This document shows, piece by piece, positions 27,043-34,813 of a stretch of DNA of 64,000 nt. The notes beneath the pieces are model-generated. The model searched no databases. It was not told where the DNA came from and was given only the letters and a program-made list of their open reading frames with translations. Source of the stretch: Comamonas sp. lk. Its GTDB lineage: Bacteria; Pseudomonadota; Gammaproteobacteria; Burkholderiales; Burkholderiaceae_C. The stretch's first letter is position 1. Each line of letters starts with the position of its first letter. The stretch spans positions 296,366 to 360,365 of the forward strand of contig CAMELV010000001.1 of NCBI GenBank assembly GCA_945925985.1. Direction: 5' to 3'. Both the position numbers and the translations under genes were made by a program.

Positions 27043-27951
27043 ATGACCCTACCCACTCGTGTCAAGATTGTCGATGTCGGGCCGCGCGACGGCCTGCAAA
27101 ACGAAAAACAGGCGGTGCCCGCCTCCGTCAAGATTGAGTTGGTGCACCGGCTGCAAGCCGCCGGCCTCAAAGCCATCGAGGTCACCAGCTTTGTGTCGCC
27201 CAAATGGGTGCCGCAGATGGCCGACAACGCCGAGGTCATGGCTGGCATTACCCGCTTGCCAGATGTGCATTACTCGGTGCTTACCCCCAATTTGCAGGGT
27301 TTTGAGGCGTCCCGCGCCAGCCGGCCCGACGAAATCGTGGTGTTTGGCGCCGCCAGCGAGACCTTCAGCCAACGCAACATCAATTGCTCGATCACTGAGA
27401 GCATCGAGCGCTTCGCGCCCGTGGTGGCGGCGGCCCGCGCTGCCGGCATTCCGGTGCGCGGCGCGATGTCCTGCGTGGTGGGCTGCCCCTACGAGGGCGA
27501 GGTAGCGCCCGAGCGCGTGGGCTACCTGGCCGGCCTGATGAAAGGCATCGGGGTACAGCATATTGGCGTGGCCGACACGATTGGTGTCGGTACCCCGCTC
27601 AAGGTGCAGCGCGCCATGGCCGCCACGCTGAAGCACTTCGGGCTGGACGAGGTGTCTGGCCATTTTCACGACACTTATGGTCAGGCACTGGCCAACACCC
27701 TGGCCTGTCTGGAAATGGGCATCTGGCAGTTTGACGCCTCGGTAGCTGGGCTGGGCGGCTGCCCTTATGCCAAGGGCGCCACCGGCAATGTGGCCACGGA
27801 AGACCTGGTCTACATGCTTCATGGTATGGGCATTGCCACTGGCATCGACCTCAACCGATTGATCGACGCGGGTGAGTACATCAGCACGCAGTTACAGCGC
27901 CGGCCCAACTCCCGGGTGGCGGTGGCACTGCTCAGCCAGCGCGCGGGTTGA
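27043..27951 (+). CDS. liuE: Hydroxymethylglutaryl-CoA lyase
   Basis: The protein of 302 residues cleaves HMG-CoA into acetyl-CoA and acetoacetate, the last step of leucine degradation. The N-terminus KIVDVGPRDGLQNEK supplies catalytic Arg and Asp, SCVVGCPYEGEVAPERV follows, GHFHDTYGQALAN gives the metal-binding HxH, and GGCPYAKGATGNVATEDL contains the signature cysteine. ATG 27043 is two bases after the ghrA stop codon, so the two genes are translationally close. The methylglutaconyl-CoA hydratase (liuC) expected for a full pathway is not visible in this window. Confidence 0.93.
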   Translation: MTLPTRVKIVDVGPRDGLQNEKQAVPASVKIELVHRLQAAGLKAIEVTSFVSPKWVPQMADNAEVMAGITRLPDVHYSVLTPNLQGFEASRASRPDEIVVFGAASETFSQRNINCSITESIERFAPVVAAARAAGIPVRGAMSCVVGCPYEGEVAPERVGYLAGLMKGIGVQHIGVADTIGVGTPLKVQRAMAATLKHFGLDEVSGHFHDTYGQALANTLACLEMGIWQFDASVAGLGGCPYAKGATGNVATEDLVYMLHGMGIATGIDLNRLIDAGEYISTQLQRRPNSRVAVALLSQRAG

Positions 27952-27959
27952 GCCGCGCC

Positions 27960-28217
27960 ATGACCCAGACCAACTCTGCCTCAGGACTTGATAATGCTAT
28001 TGAAATAGTAGCGTTACGCGCAGCACTGGCAAGGGCTGGCGGCACACCAGTGCCTTCGCCCTGTATCTCCTTGTGCCGCATGGATGCAGTCAGCGGCTTG
28101 TGCAAAGGCTGCTGGCGTACCCTGGATGAAATCTGTCAGTGGGGCGGCGCCAGCCCCGAGGCTAAGCGCCTGGTCTGGGCCCTGATAGAGCAACGCATGG
28201 AGGCCCGCGCAGCATGA
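27960..28217 (+). CDS. DUF1289 domain protein
   Basis: The small protein of 85 residues has the DUF1289 signature PSPCISLCRMDAVSGLCKGCWRTLDEICQW, with four cysteines that might bind an iron-sulphur cluster or zinc (signature given in part; it spans residues about 32-62). ATG 27960 follows the liuE stop. The N-terminal third (about residues 9-28, LDNAIEIVALRAALARAGG) is encoded by a repeat copy in the opposite orientation and has no counterpart in the domain. It overlaps the next gene in an ATGA junction at 28214-28217. Function is unknown; YdhL-type relatives are uncharacterised. Confidence 0.75.
   Translation: MTQTNSASGLDNAIEIVALRAALARAGGTPVPSPCISLCRMDAVSGLCKGCWRTLDEICQWGGASPEAKRLVWALIEQRMEARAA
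27987..28044 (-). repeat. Dispersed AT-rich repeat, copy 5 (N-terminus of DUF1289 gene)
   Basis: The plus strand reads GATAATGCTATTGAAATAGT then AGCGTTACGCGC and GGCAAGGGCTGGCGGC. This matches the copy at 19061-19133 in the order GCTAT, AATAGTAGC, AGGGCT/AGAGCC. It is in the reverse orientation relative to copies 2, 4 and 6, yet is still open in the coding frame. Confidence 0.5.
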
Positions 28218-28912
28218 AGCACATCACCTTTTACTTTGACCCAATCTCCCCCTACGCCTATTTGGCTTTCGAGCAACTGCCCCTGGCCTTGATGGGCCAC
28301 AGCTACCGGGTCAGCCACAAGCCGGTGCTGTTTGGCGCGCTGCTGAAGCACTTTGGCCAGTTGGGTCCGGCCGAGGTACCCGGTAAGCGCGACTGGACTT
28401 ACCGCCAGGTGCTGTGGCTGGCCCACCGTCATGGCATTGAGCTGGCCTTGCCGGCGGCCCATCCTTTCAATTCTCTGGCGCTGCTGCGGCTGGCAGTGGC
28501 CTGCGAGCCGCAGGGTCTGCCCAACCGCCACGTCTGCGAGACCCTGCTGCGCCATGTCTGGCACGGCGGCGCCGATGCCGGCGATCCTCAGCGTCTGGCC
28601 GCTTTGACCCAACAACTGGCGCCCATGCGTGACCCGGCCGACGAAACCGTCAAGGCTGACCTGAAAGCCCACACCGACGAAGCCATTGCCCGCGGCGTGT
28701 TTGGGGTGCCCACGCTGTCGGTGGATGACCGTTTGTTCTGGGGCTTTGACGCCCTGCCGATGCTGGCCGACTACCTGGCCGGCGGCCCCTGGTCAGTTGG
28801 GCCGGAGTGGGGCGCAGCGGCGCGGCTACCGGTCGGCGTGTCGCGCCGACTTGCGCGTCCTGAGGCGCCAGGCGAAGCGGGCGCCTCAAGGGCCCGGATA
28901 GCCAGCGCCTGA
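28214..28912 (+). CDS. DsbA-family 2-hydroxychromene-2-carboxylate isomerase-like protein
   Basis: The 232-residue protein begins MKHITFYFDPISPYAYLAFE, the thioredoxin-like N-terminus of kappa-class GST/HCCA isomerases, with SPY in place of the DsbA CxxC. It continues with DWTYRQVLWLAHRHGIEL and ARGVFGVPTLSVDDRLFWGF, the typical C-terminal GVP-FWG segment. It is likely a glutathione-dependent isomerase or transferase, cytoplasmic. The last 30 residues (from RRLARPEAPGEAGA) are low-complexity. It forms the end of the liu transcription unit and is translationally coupled to the DUF1289 gene. Confidence 0.85.
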   Translation: MKHITFYFDPISPYAYLAFEQLPLALMGHSYRVSHKPVLFGALLKHFGQLGPAEVPGKRDWTYRQVLWLAHRHGIELALPAAHPFNSLALLRLAVACEPQGLPNRHVCETLLRHVWHGGADAGDPQRLAALTQQLAPMRDPADETVKADLKAHTDEAIARGVFGVPTLSVDDRLFWGFDALPMLADYLAGGPWSVGPEWGAAARLPVGVSRRLARPEAPGEAGASRARIASA

Positions 28913-29084
28913 GCCCAGCCAGTGGCCTTACTCGATTTTTAGGGATTCTGCTTTGCGCTAATCGATATCGAAGGCCTGTAGCGACCCCGTATTTACCCGT
29001 ATTTTGGCTGAACAAGACCCTACAGTAAGGAATTGGTAAGCCACGGATTTTTAGACTTGAGGCTACAAGTTTTGAAACTTCGTC

Positions 29085-29381
29085 GTGCTCCAATTTCTCA
29101 ACGCGCTCCAGTTGCTCCTGTACATCGGCTTGCTTGCACTGCTCGGGCAGGGAATCCTGTTCGTGCTGGCTGGCGCTAGACGTAGCTCCAACCTCTTCTA
29201 CCAACTGTTTCAGGTGCTTAACAAGCCCTGGGTCTGGCTGGCCAAGCAAGTCTCGCCCAAGCGCGTGGCGCCAGAGCATGTGCCATTCGTAGCCTTTTTC
29301 ATGCTGGGTGTGACCTACATTGCCGTCACGCTGGCCAAGATTGAACACTGTGTCAGTGTGGGCATCAAGACCTGTCAATGA
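29085..29381 (+). CDS. Small two-helix membrane protein, unknown function
   Basis: The 98-residue protein starts at GTG 29085. It has two hydrophobic segments: LQLLLYIGLLALLGQGILFVL (given in part, residues about 8-28) and VPFVAFFMLGVTYIAVTLA (residues about 65-84), with a basic loop between. An inner-membrane location is likely. The stop overlaps the ATG of the TPR gene (ATGA, 29378-29381), showing coupling. I do not recognise a named family. The 172-base region upstream (28913-29084) holds no gene and no clear motif. Confidence 0.7.
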   Translation: MLQFLNALQLLLYIGLLALLGQGILFVLAGARRSSNLFYQLFQVLNKPWVWLAKQVSPKRVAPEHVPFVAFFMLGVTYIAVTLAKIEHCVSVGIKTCQ

Positions 29382-29944
29382 AAAGCCTGAGCTACCTCTT
29401 CCTGAAGTACCGGGTCGTCCTGCAGATCACGCTGGGGCGGCGTGCCGACGCCTACCAGGACCTCGAGCGCCTGCTGCACGATAACCCTGACGATGCCTAT
29501 GCCCTTGCCAGTCGGGCGCACCTGAAAGCGCAGGACCAGGACCGTCAGGGTGCCCTGCGCGACTATGCTCGGCTAACCACAGCGCCCGGCGCCAAGGCGG
29601 CACACTGGTTCAACCAGGCCTATTTGCAGGAAGAATTGCGTCAGTTTGACGATGCCGAGGCCAGTTTTCGCCGAGCCCTCGAGATCAACCCGGAACTGGA
29701 CCGCGCCTGGTATGGCCTGGGTCTGGTTCTGATCCAGCTCAAGCGGTTTGACGAGGCCATTGCCGCCTTGCGCCACAACACCCAATTGCAGCCCATGAGC
29801 CCGTATGCGTGGTACCAACTCGCCCGCGTGCACATGGACCGTCAGGAGCCCGGCGAGGCAGCGAAGATCATTCGCCACCTCAAGGGATTTGAACCCAAGA
29901 TCGCGGCCCAGCTTGAGCGCGAAACCGGACTCAAGTCGGCCTGA
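29378..29944 (+). CDS. Tetratricopeptide-repeat protein
   Basis: The 188-residue protein contains several TPR units, for example RADAYQDLERLLHDNPDDAY, AEASFRRALEINPELDRAWY and AIAALRHNTQLQPMSPYAWY. Each is about 34 residues with the usual Trp/Leu/Gly/Tyr/Ala/Phe/Ala/Pro positions. TPRs form protein-binding superhelices. There is a short hydrophobic start but no clear signal peptide. It is coupled to the small membrane protein upstream, which might anchor it. A structured region and a probable terminator separate it from the symporter genes. The partner is unknown. Confidence 0.85.
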   Translation: MKSLSYLFLKYRVVLQITLGRRADAYQDLERLLHDNPDDAYALASRAHLKAQDQDRQGALRDYARLTTAPGAKAAHWFNQAYLQEELRQFDDAEASFRRALEINPELDRAWYGLGLVLIQLKRFDEAIAALRHNTQLQPMSPYAWYQLARVHMDRQEPGEAAKIIRHLKGFEPKIAAQLERETGLKSA

Positions 29945-29955
29945 CGGCACTAATT

Positions 29956-30027
29956 CACAACGATGCTGCATGGTGCCGGTTCGCCGGCACCCGTTGTGAC
30001 CCCACCCGCCGCAACAAGGCGGTTTTT
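29956..30027 (+). terminator. Tandem hairpins with terminator directly before the symporter start
   Basis: CACAACG (29956-29962) pairs with CGTTGTG (29992-29998) around a perfect GTGCCGG-TTCG-CCGGCAC hairpin (29973-29990). Then CCGCC-GCAACAA-GGCGG plus TTTTT (30006-30027) forms an intrinsic terminator. Only 15 bases separate it from GTG 30043, too few for a promoter, so the downstream genes need read-through: an attenuator is plausible. Confidence 0.65.
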
Positions 30028-30042
30028 ACAGAGGAGACAAGC

Positions 30043-30306
30043 GTGCAAATCACCGAGAACCATCGGCAGTATTGGCAAAAAAACCTCAACATCACCGCCA
30101 TCTTGATGGCCGTGTGGTTTGTGGTGACCTTTGTCATGGCCTATTTTGCGAGAGACCTGAATTTCATCTTTTTTGGCTGGCCATTTAGTTTTTGGGCTGC
30201 AGCCCAGGGCTCACTGGTCGTCTATGTGGCGATCATCTGGTATTACGCCCATTACATGAACAAACTCGACCAGGCGCATGGCGTGGCCGAAGTAGAGGAG
30301 GATTGA
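30043..30306 (+). CDS. DUF4212 small subunit of sodium:solute symporter
   Basis: The 87-residue protein has two transmembrane helices (residues about 15-35 and 45-68: ITAILMAVWFVVTFVMAYFA and FWAAAQGSLVVYVAIIWYYA). It matches the small partner of VC_2705-type sodium:solute symporters. GTG 30043 follows GAGGAG at 30031-30036. The large subunit begins two bases after its stop. The pair is thought to carry acetate-like or other monocarboxylates with sodium. A hairpin and terminator cluster precedes the start. Confidence 0.88.
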   Translation: MQITENHRQYWQKNLNITAILMAVWFVVTFVMAYFARDLNFIFFGWPFSFWAAAQGSLVVYVAIIWYYAHYMNKLDQAHGVAEVEED

Positions 30307-30307
30307 C

Positions 30308-32446
30308 ATGGCTGGCATGACCAACGACCAAACCGGCGGCGTATTCAGCGCCGCGAGCAACTCGGCTTTCAAGTCGCAGTTGAACAAAATCTACAGCTGG
30401 TACGGCGGAGGCTTTCTGGTCTTCGTGATCGTGCTGGCTGTGCTGGAGCAGATGGGACTGCCCCGCAACTGGATCGGCTACATCTTCCTGGCCGCGACGG
30501 TGCTGCTTTACGCCGGTATCGGGGTAATGAGCCGCACCAACGACGCCGCCGAGTATTACGTGGCGGGGCGCCGTGTGCCAGCCATGTACAACGGCATGGC
30601 CACTGGCGCTGACTGGATGTCAGCCGCTTCCTTTATTGGCATGGCCGGTACCTTGTACCTGACCGGCTATGGCGGGCTCGCCTTCATCATGGGCTGGACG
30701 GGCGGTTACTGCCTGGTGGCACTGTTTCTGGCGCCTTATTTGCGCAAGTTTGGACAGTTCACCATTCCTGACTTTCTGGGCGCGCGCTACGACGGCAACC
30801 TGCCGCGGCTGATCGGCATCTTTGCCGCCATCCTGTGCTCCTTCACCTACGTGGTGGCGCAGATCTATGGTGTGGGCCTGATCACCACCCGCCTCACGGG
30901 CGTGGCCTTCGAGCTGGGCATCTTTTTGGGGCTCGGTGGCATTCTGGTGTGCTCGTTCCTGGGGGGCATGCGCGCCGTCACCTGGACCCAGGTCGCGCAG
31001 TACATCATCCTGATCGTGGCCTACCTGATTCCCGTGATCTGGTTGTCGGTCAAGCAAACCAGTGTGCCAATTCCCCAGCTGATCTACGGCTATCAGCTTG
31101 AGAAGGTCACAGCCAAGGAAAAAGTGCTGATCGACGATCCAAAAGAAAAGGAAGTGATCGCGGCCTTCAAGGCCCGGGCCGATGGGTTTGGCGAGAAGCT
31201 CAAGGACGTCAAGGCCGCCATGGCCGCCGACACCGAAGCCGCCACCAAGACGCTGGCCGACCTGAAAGCCGCCAACGGCCCGGCCGCCGACATTGCCGCC
31301 GCCGAGAAAGCCCTGGCCGCTCTGCCCAAGGACGAAGAGAGTGCCAAGAAGGCCTGGGCCAAGGGCAAGGCCGACAACGAGGCCCGTGCCAAACCGCTGG
31401 GTGGCATGCCTCGACATGCGGCCCAGTATGCGGGTGACCCCAATGGCGACGCCAAAGCCAAGGAGGCGTTTGACCTCTCCCGCCGAAACTTCATGGCATT
31501 GGTGTTTTGCTTGATGGTGGGCACGGCAGCGCTTCCGCACATCCTGATGCGCTACTACACCACGCCATCGGTCAAGCAGGCGCGCAGCTCGGTGACCTGG
31601 TCCTTGTTCTTCATCTTCTTGTTGTATTTCACTGCGCCTGCGCTGGCCGTGCTGGTCAAGTATGAGATCTTCACGGTGCTGGTGGGGACACCGTTTGACA
31701 AGCTACCAGCCTGGGTATCACAGTGGGCGGCGGTTGATCCGTCTTTGCTGTCGCTGGTCGACATCAACAAGGACGGCCTGCTGCAGTTGGGCGAGATGAA
31801 GATTGGCGGTGACATCATCGTGCTGGCAACACCTGAAATCGGCGGCTTGCCTTACGTGATCTCCGGCATGGTGGCTGCAGGCGGCCTGGCGGCGGCATTG
31901 TCCACAGCCGACGGCTTGTTGCTGACGATTGCCAACGCGCTGTCGCATGACCTGTATTACAAGATGATCGACCCCAACGCATCGGCCCAGCGCCGGGTTG
32001 CCATTTCCAAGCTGCTGCTGTTGGTGGTGGCGCTGGCGGCGGCCTATGTGGCGGCGCAGAAGCCGGCGGACATTCTGTTCCTGGTGTCGGCAGCCTTCTC
32101 GTTTGCAGCGGCATCCTTTTTCCCGGCCTTGACGCTGGGTATTTTCTGGAAACGTGCCACGAAATGGGGGGCTGTGCTGGGCATGGTGGGCGGCCTGGGC
32201 GTCACCATGTACTACATGGTGATGACTCAACCCTGGTTGAGGGGCGTCTTCAGCGTGACCTCGCCGGTTGAACTGTGGTGGGGCATTCAGCCCATCTCGG
32301 CCGGTGTGTTCGGTGTGCCGCTGGGCTTTGCCATCATCATCGTGGTGAGCCTGCTGACACCCGCGCCAAGGCGCGAAATTCAGGACCTGGTGGAACACGT
32401 GCGCTACCCCAGCATCGCTGGTGATATCGACACCCGCGCCGCCTGA
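30308..32446 (+). CDS. Sodium:solute symporter large subunit (VC_2705 / acetate permease-like)
   Basis: The 712-residue inner-membrane protein of the SSS family has TM segments throughout, with motifs SRTNDAAEYYVAGRRVPAM and GADWMSAASFIGMAGTLYL at the N-terminal core, and a later PYVISGMVAAGGLAAALSTA. It resembles acetate permease ActP and pairs with the DUF4212 subunit. Residues about 264-392 form a long hydrophilic Ala/Lys/Glu-rich helix-prone insert (for example AAMAADTEAATKTLADLKAA) between membrane helices. This makes the protein longer than I recall for the family (about 550-600). Catabolic context suggests acetate or short-chain acid uptake. Confidence 0.9.
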   Translation: MAGMTNDQTGGVFSAASNSAFKSQLNKIYSWYGGGFLVFVIVLAVLEQMGLPRNWIGYIFLAATVLLYAGIGVMSRTNDAAEYYVAGRRVPAMYNGMATGADWMSAASFIGMAGTLYLTGYGGLAFIMGWTGGYCLVALFLAPYLRKFGQFTIPDFLGARYDGNLPRLIGIFAAILCSFTYVVAQIYGVGLITTRLTGVAFELGIFLGLGGILVCSFLGGMRAVTWTQVAQYIILIVAYLIPVIWLSVKQTSVPIPQLIYGYQLEKVTAKEKVLIDDPKEKEVIAAFKARADGFGEKLKDVKAAMAADTEAATKTLADLKAANGPAADIAAAEKALAALPKDEESAKKAWAKGKADNEARAKPLGGMPRHAAQYAGDPNGDAKAKEAFDLSRRNFMALVFCLMVGTAALPHILMRYYTTPSVKQARSSVTWSLFFIFLLYFTAPALAVLVKYEIFTVLVGTPFDKLPAWVSQWAAVDPSLLSLVDINKDGLLQLGEMKIGGDIIVLATPEIGGLPYVISGMVAAGGLAAALSTADGLLLTIANALSHDLYYKMIDPNASAQRRVAISKLLLLVVALAAAYVAAQKPADILFLVSAAFSFAAASFFPALTLGIFWKRATKWGAVLGMVGGLGVTMYYMVMTQPWLRGVFSVTSPVELWWGIQPISAGVFGVPLGFAIIIVVSLLTPAPRREIQDLVEHVRYPSIAGDIDTRAA

Positions 32447-32464
32447 GCGTTCCGCGGTTGAACT

Positions 32465-32491
32465 AAAGGCCCGCCCCTGGCGGGCCTTTTT
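32465..32491 (+). terminator. Intrinsic terminator after the symporter operon
   Basis: GGCCCGCC (32468-32475), loop CCT, GGCGGGCC (32479-32486), then five T. An eight-pair perfect stem with an A-rich 5' side and T-tract. It ends the DUF4212-symporter unit. Confidence 0.9.
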
Positions 32492-32563
32492 CGTGGTGCG
32501 CCCGGCACGGGCGCAATTGGCGAGAGCGGCCAGCCAGCAGGCGTAAGTTGACGTTCAGTTTGG

Positions 32564-32575
32564 CGCAAGCTTGCG
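32564..32575. promoter_or_regulatory. 12-base palindrome upstream of the MHS transporter
   Basis: CGCAAGCTTGCG is a perfect palindrome 90 bases before the MHS transporter ATG, in the only gap where its promoter can be. It is a candidate operator, with no known regulator. Confidence 0.3.
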
Positions 32576-32665
32576 TTGGTTTGGCGTCAGAGTGTGGTCA
32601 GTGCGGTCTTTCACAATCTAGATAAGTCTTCACGTCGGAGACTGCAAACGATTGGAGACATCACT

Positions 32666-34324
32666 ATGGCAACAGCTGCGGCCGCACGGCCCATGAACGC
32701 TGAAGAGAAGAAAGTTATCTTCGCTTCATCTTTGGGTACGGTTTTTGAATGGTACGACTTTTACTTATACGGCTCGCTTGCAGGCATCATTGCCAAGCAG
32801 TTTTTCAGCGGCTTGGATGCGGGCTCGGCCTTCATCTTCGCGCTGTTGGCTTTTGCGGCTGGCTTTATCGTGCGCCCCTTTGGCGCCATTTTCTTCGGCC
32901 GCCTGGGCGACATGATCGGCCGCAAGTACACCTTCTTGGTGACCATCCTGATCATGGGCGTCTCGACCTTCATCGTCGGCATCCTGCCCAATTACGCCAC
33001 CATCGGCGTGGCGGCACCGGTGATCCTGATCGCGCTGCGCCTGCTGCAGGGCCTGGCTTTGGGCGGTGAATACGGTGGCGCTGCCACTTATGTGGCCGAG
33101 CACGCGCCCATGGGCAAGCGTGGCGCATACACCTCCTGGATTCAGACCACGGCCACGCTGGGCCTGATGCTGAGCCTGATGGTGATTCTTGGGACCCGTA
33201 CCGCGATTGGTGAAGCCGCCTTTGCCGACTGGGGCTGGCGAGTGCCGTTCATCGTCTCCATCCTGCTGTTGGCCGTGTCGGTCTACATCCGTTTGAGCAT
33301 GAACGAGTCCCCCGCTTTCGCCAAAATGAAGGCCGAAGGCAAGACCTCCAAGGCGCCGCTGAGCGAATCGTTCGGCCAGTGGAAAAACCTGAAGATCGTG
33401 ATCCTGGCGCTGGTTGGCCTCACCGCCGGTCAGGCCGTGGTCTGGTACTCGGGCCAGTTCTACGCGCTGTTCTTCATGACGCAGGCGCTCAAAGTTGATG
33501 GCGCAGCCGCCAACATTTATGTGGCCATCTCGCTCATCATCGGCACGCCTTTCTTCATTCTGTTCGGCACCCTGTCGGACAAGATCGGCCGCAAGCCCAT
33601 CATCATGGCCGGTTGTCTGCTGGCGGTGTTGACCTACTTCCCGACCTTCACGGCATTGACCAACGCGGCCAACCCCGCGTTGGCTGAAGCCCAGGCCAAG
33701 AACAAGGTGGTGGTTACGGCGGACGCCAATGAGTGCTCGTTCCAGTTCAACCCGACTGGCACGGCCAAGTTCACCAGCTCGTGCGACATCGCCAAGCAGG
33801 TGCTGGCAGGTGCATCGGTGAGCTACGAGAACGCAGCTGGCGCAGCTGGCACACCCGCCACCATCAAGATCGGCGAGACCGTGATCCCGAGTTACACCGC
33901 CAAAGGCCTGCCGGCTGACGAAGCCAAGAAGAAAGACGGCGAGTTCAAGAAAGCCGTGGCTGACGCACTCAAGGCCGCTGGGTACCCCACCAAGGCTGAT
34001 CCGGCGCGTGTGAACACCGTCATGGTGGTCCTGATCCTGAGCTACCTGGTGCTGCTGGTGACCATGGTCTATGGCCCGATTGCTGCCATGCTGGTTGAAA
34101 TGTTCCCGACCCGCATCCGTTACACGTCCATGAGCCTGCCGTATCACATTGGTAACGGCTGGTTCGGCGGCCTGCTGCCCACCACAGCATTTGCCATCGT
34201 GGCCCAGACCGGCAATATGTACAACGGTCTCTGGTACCCGATCATCATCGCTGGCATGACCTTCGTCATTGGCTCCTTGTTCGTCAAGGAAACCAAGGAT
34301 GTGGACATTTACGCCAACGACTGA
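32666..34324 (+). CDS. MHS-family MFS transporter (ProP-like) with periplasmic insert
   Basis: The protein of 552 residues starts at ATG 32666 (ribosome site GGAGA). It has the MHS signature SSLGTVFEWYDFYLYGSLAG and GRLGDMIGRKYTF, GGEYGGAATYVAEHAP, and a second RxGRR-like motif SDKIGRKPIIMAG. About 12 membrane helices are expected; substrates of relatives are organic acids, betaine or shikimate. Residues about 333-450 form a soluble insert with two cysteines (Cys357, Cys373) that could make a disulphide, implying a periplasmic location. A double hairpin terminator follows. Confidence 0.88.
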   Translation: MATAAAARPMNAEEKKVIFASSLGTVFEWYDFYLYGSLAGIIAKQFFSGLDAGSAFIFALLAFAAGFIVRPFGAIFFGRLGDMIGRKYTFLVTILIMGVSTFIVGILPNYATIGVAAPVILIALRLLQGLALGGEYGGAATYVAEHAPMGKRGAYTSWIQTTATLGLMLSLMVILGTRTAIGEAAFADWGWRVPFIVSILLLAVSVYIRLSMNESPAFAKMKAEGKTSKAPLSESFGQWKNLKIVILALVGLTAGQAVVWYSGQFYALFFMTQALKVDGAAANIYVAISLIIGTPFFILFGTLSDKIGRKPIIMAGCLLAVLTYFPTFTALTNAANPALAEAQAKNKVVVTADANECSFQFNPTGTAKFTSSCDIAKQVLAGASVSYENAAGAAGTPATIKIGETVIPSYTAKGLPADEAKKKDGEFKKAVADALKAAGYPTKADPARVNTVMVVLILSYLVLLVTMVYGPIAAMLVEMFPTRIRYTSMSLPYHIGNGWFGGLLPTTAFAIVAQTGNMYNGLWYPIIIAGMTFVIGSLFVKETKDVDIYAND

Positions 34325-34341
34325 CCTTGCCTTGACGCACT

Positions 34342-34404
34342 GACCACGCCGCCCTGGCGTGGTCGCGATCAAATACCAAGCCCTCCTCGTGAGGGCTTAT
34401 TTTT
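34342..34404 (+). terminator. Double hairpin terminator
   Basis: GACCACGCC-GCCCT-GGCGTGGTC (34342-34364) is a perfect nine-pair stem. It is followed by AAGCCCTC-CTCGT-GAGGGCTT (34378-34398) and a T-rich tail ATTTTT. This ends the MHS transporter unit. Confidence 0.88.
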
Positions 34405-34442
34405 GCCCCGGTACCGGGGCCTGGACTTGAGGAAAAACCACC

Positions 34443-34628
34443 ATGTGGAAAATTGTTGTCGGATTCATTCTGTTTGCTGCCCTGGCCCTTTACCTGCTGA
34501 GTACGGGTGGCAACATCGACATGGGCGGCGAAAAGCACGGCGCTGAAGCCACCCATGTGCCGGAGGCGGCTGCCTCGGCACCTGCGGCGCCTGCCGCTTC
34601 GGCACCGGCGAGCGCCGCCAGCAAGTAG
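34443..34628 (+). CDS. Small single-helix membrane protein with Ala/Pro-rich tail
   Basis: The 61-residue protein has one membrane helix at residues 4-20 (IVVGFILFAALALYLLS) followed by a tail of alanine, proline and serine (ASAPAAPAASAPASAASK). GAGGAAAA precedes the ATG as ribosome site. Such small proteins following terminators are easily missed. The function is unknown; the tail resembles a flexible periplasmic linker. It lies between the MHS transporter and the OFA transporter but has its own start region after the double terminator. Confidence 0.65.
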   Translation: MWKIVVGFILFAALALYLLSTGGNIDMGGEKHGAEATHVPEAAASAPAAPAASAPASAASK

Positions 34629-34684
34629 GCTGACGACGTCAGACCAGCGTAGCGGGAGACTTGCCCGACAAGTCTGTCTATGTT

Positions 34685-34719
34685 GCATTGCATCATTCAG
34701 CCGTTGAATGATGCAATGC
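34685..34719. repeat. Perfect 15-base inverted repeat
   Basis: GCATTGCATCATTCA (34685-34699), loop GCCGT, TGAATGATGCAATGC (34705-34719). There is no T-tract, so it is not a typical intrinsic terminator. It lies 95 bases upstream of the OFA transporter start and may be an operator or an mRNA leader hairpin. Confidence 0.85.
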
Positions 34720-34813
34720 GTCGATTCAATTGGACGGCTGCACTGGGCTGACTCGATACTGCTTGACCGGGCTCAATCGGCATCACTGTGCGCGCCCCTA
34801 GCATGCAGGCACC

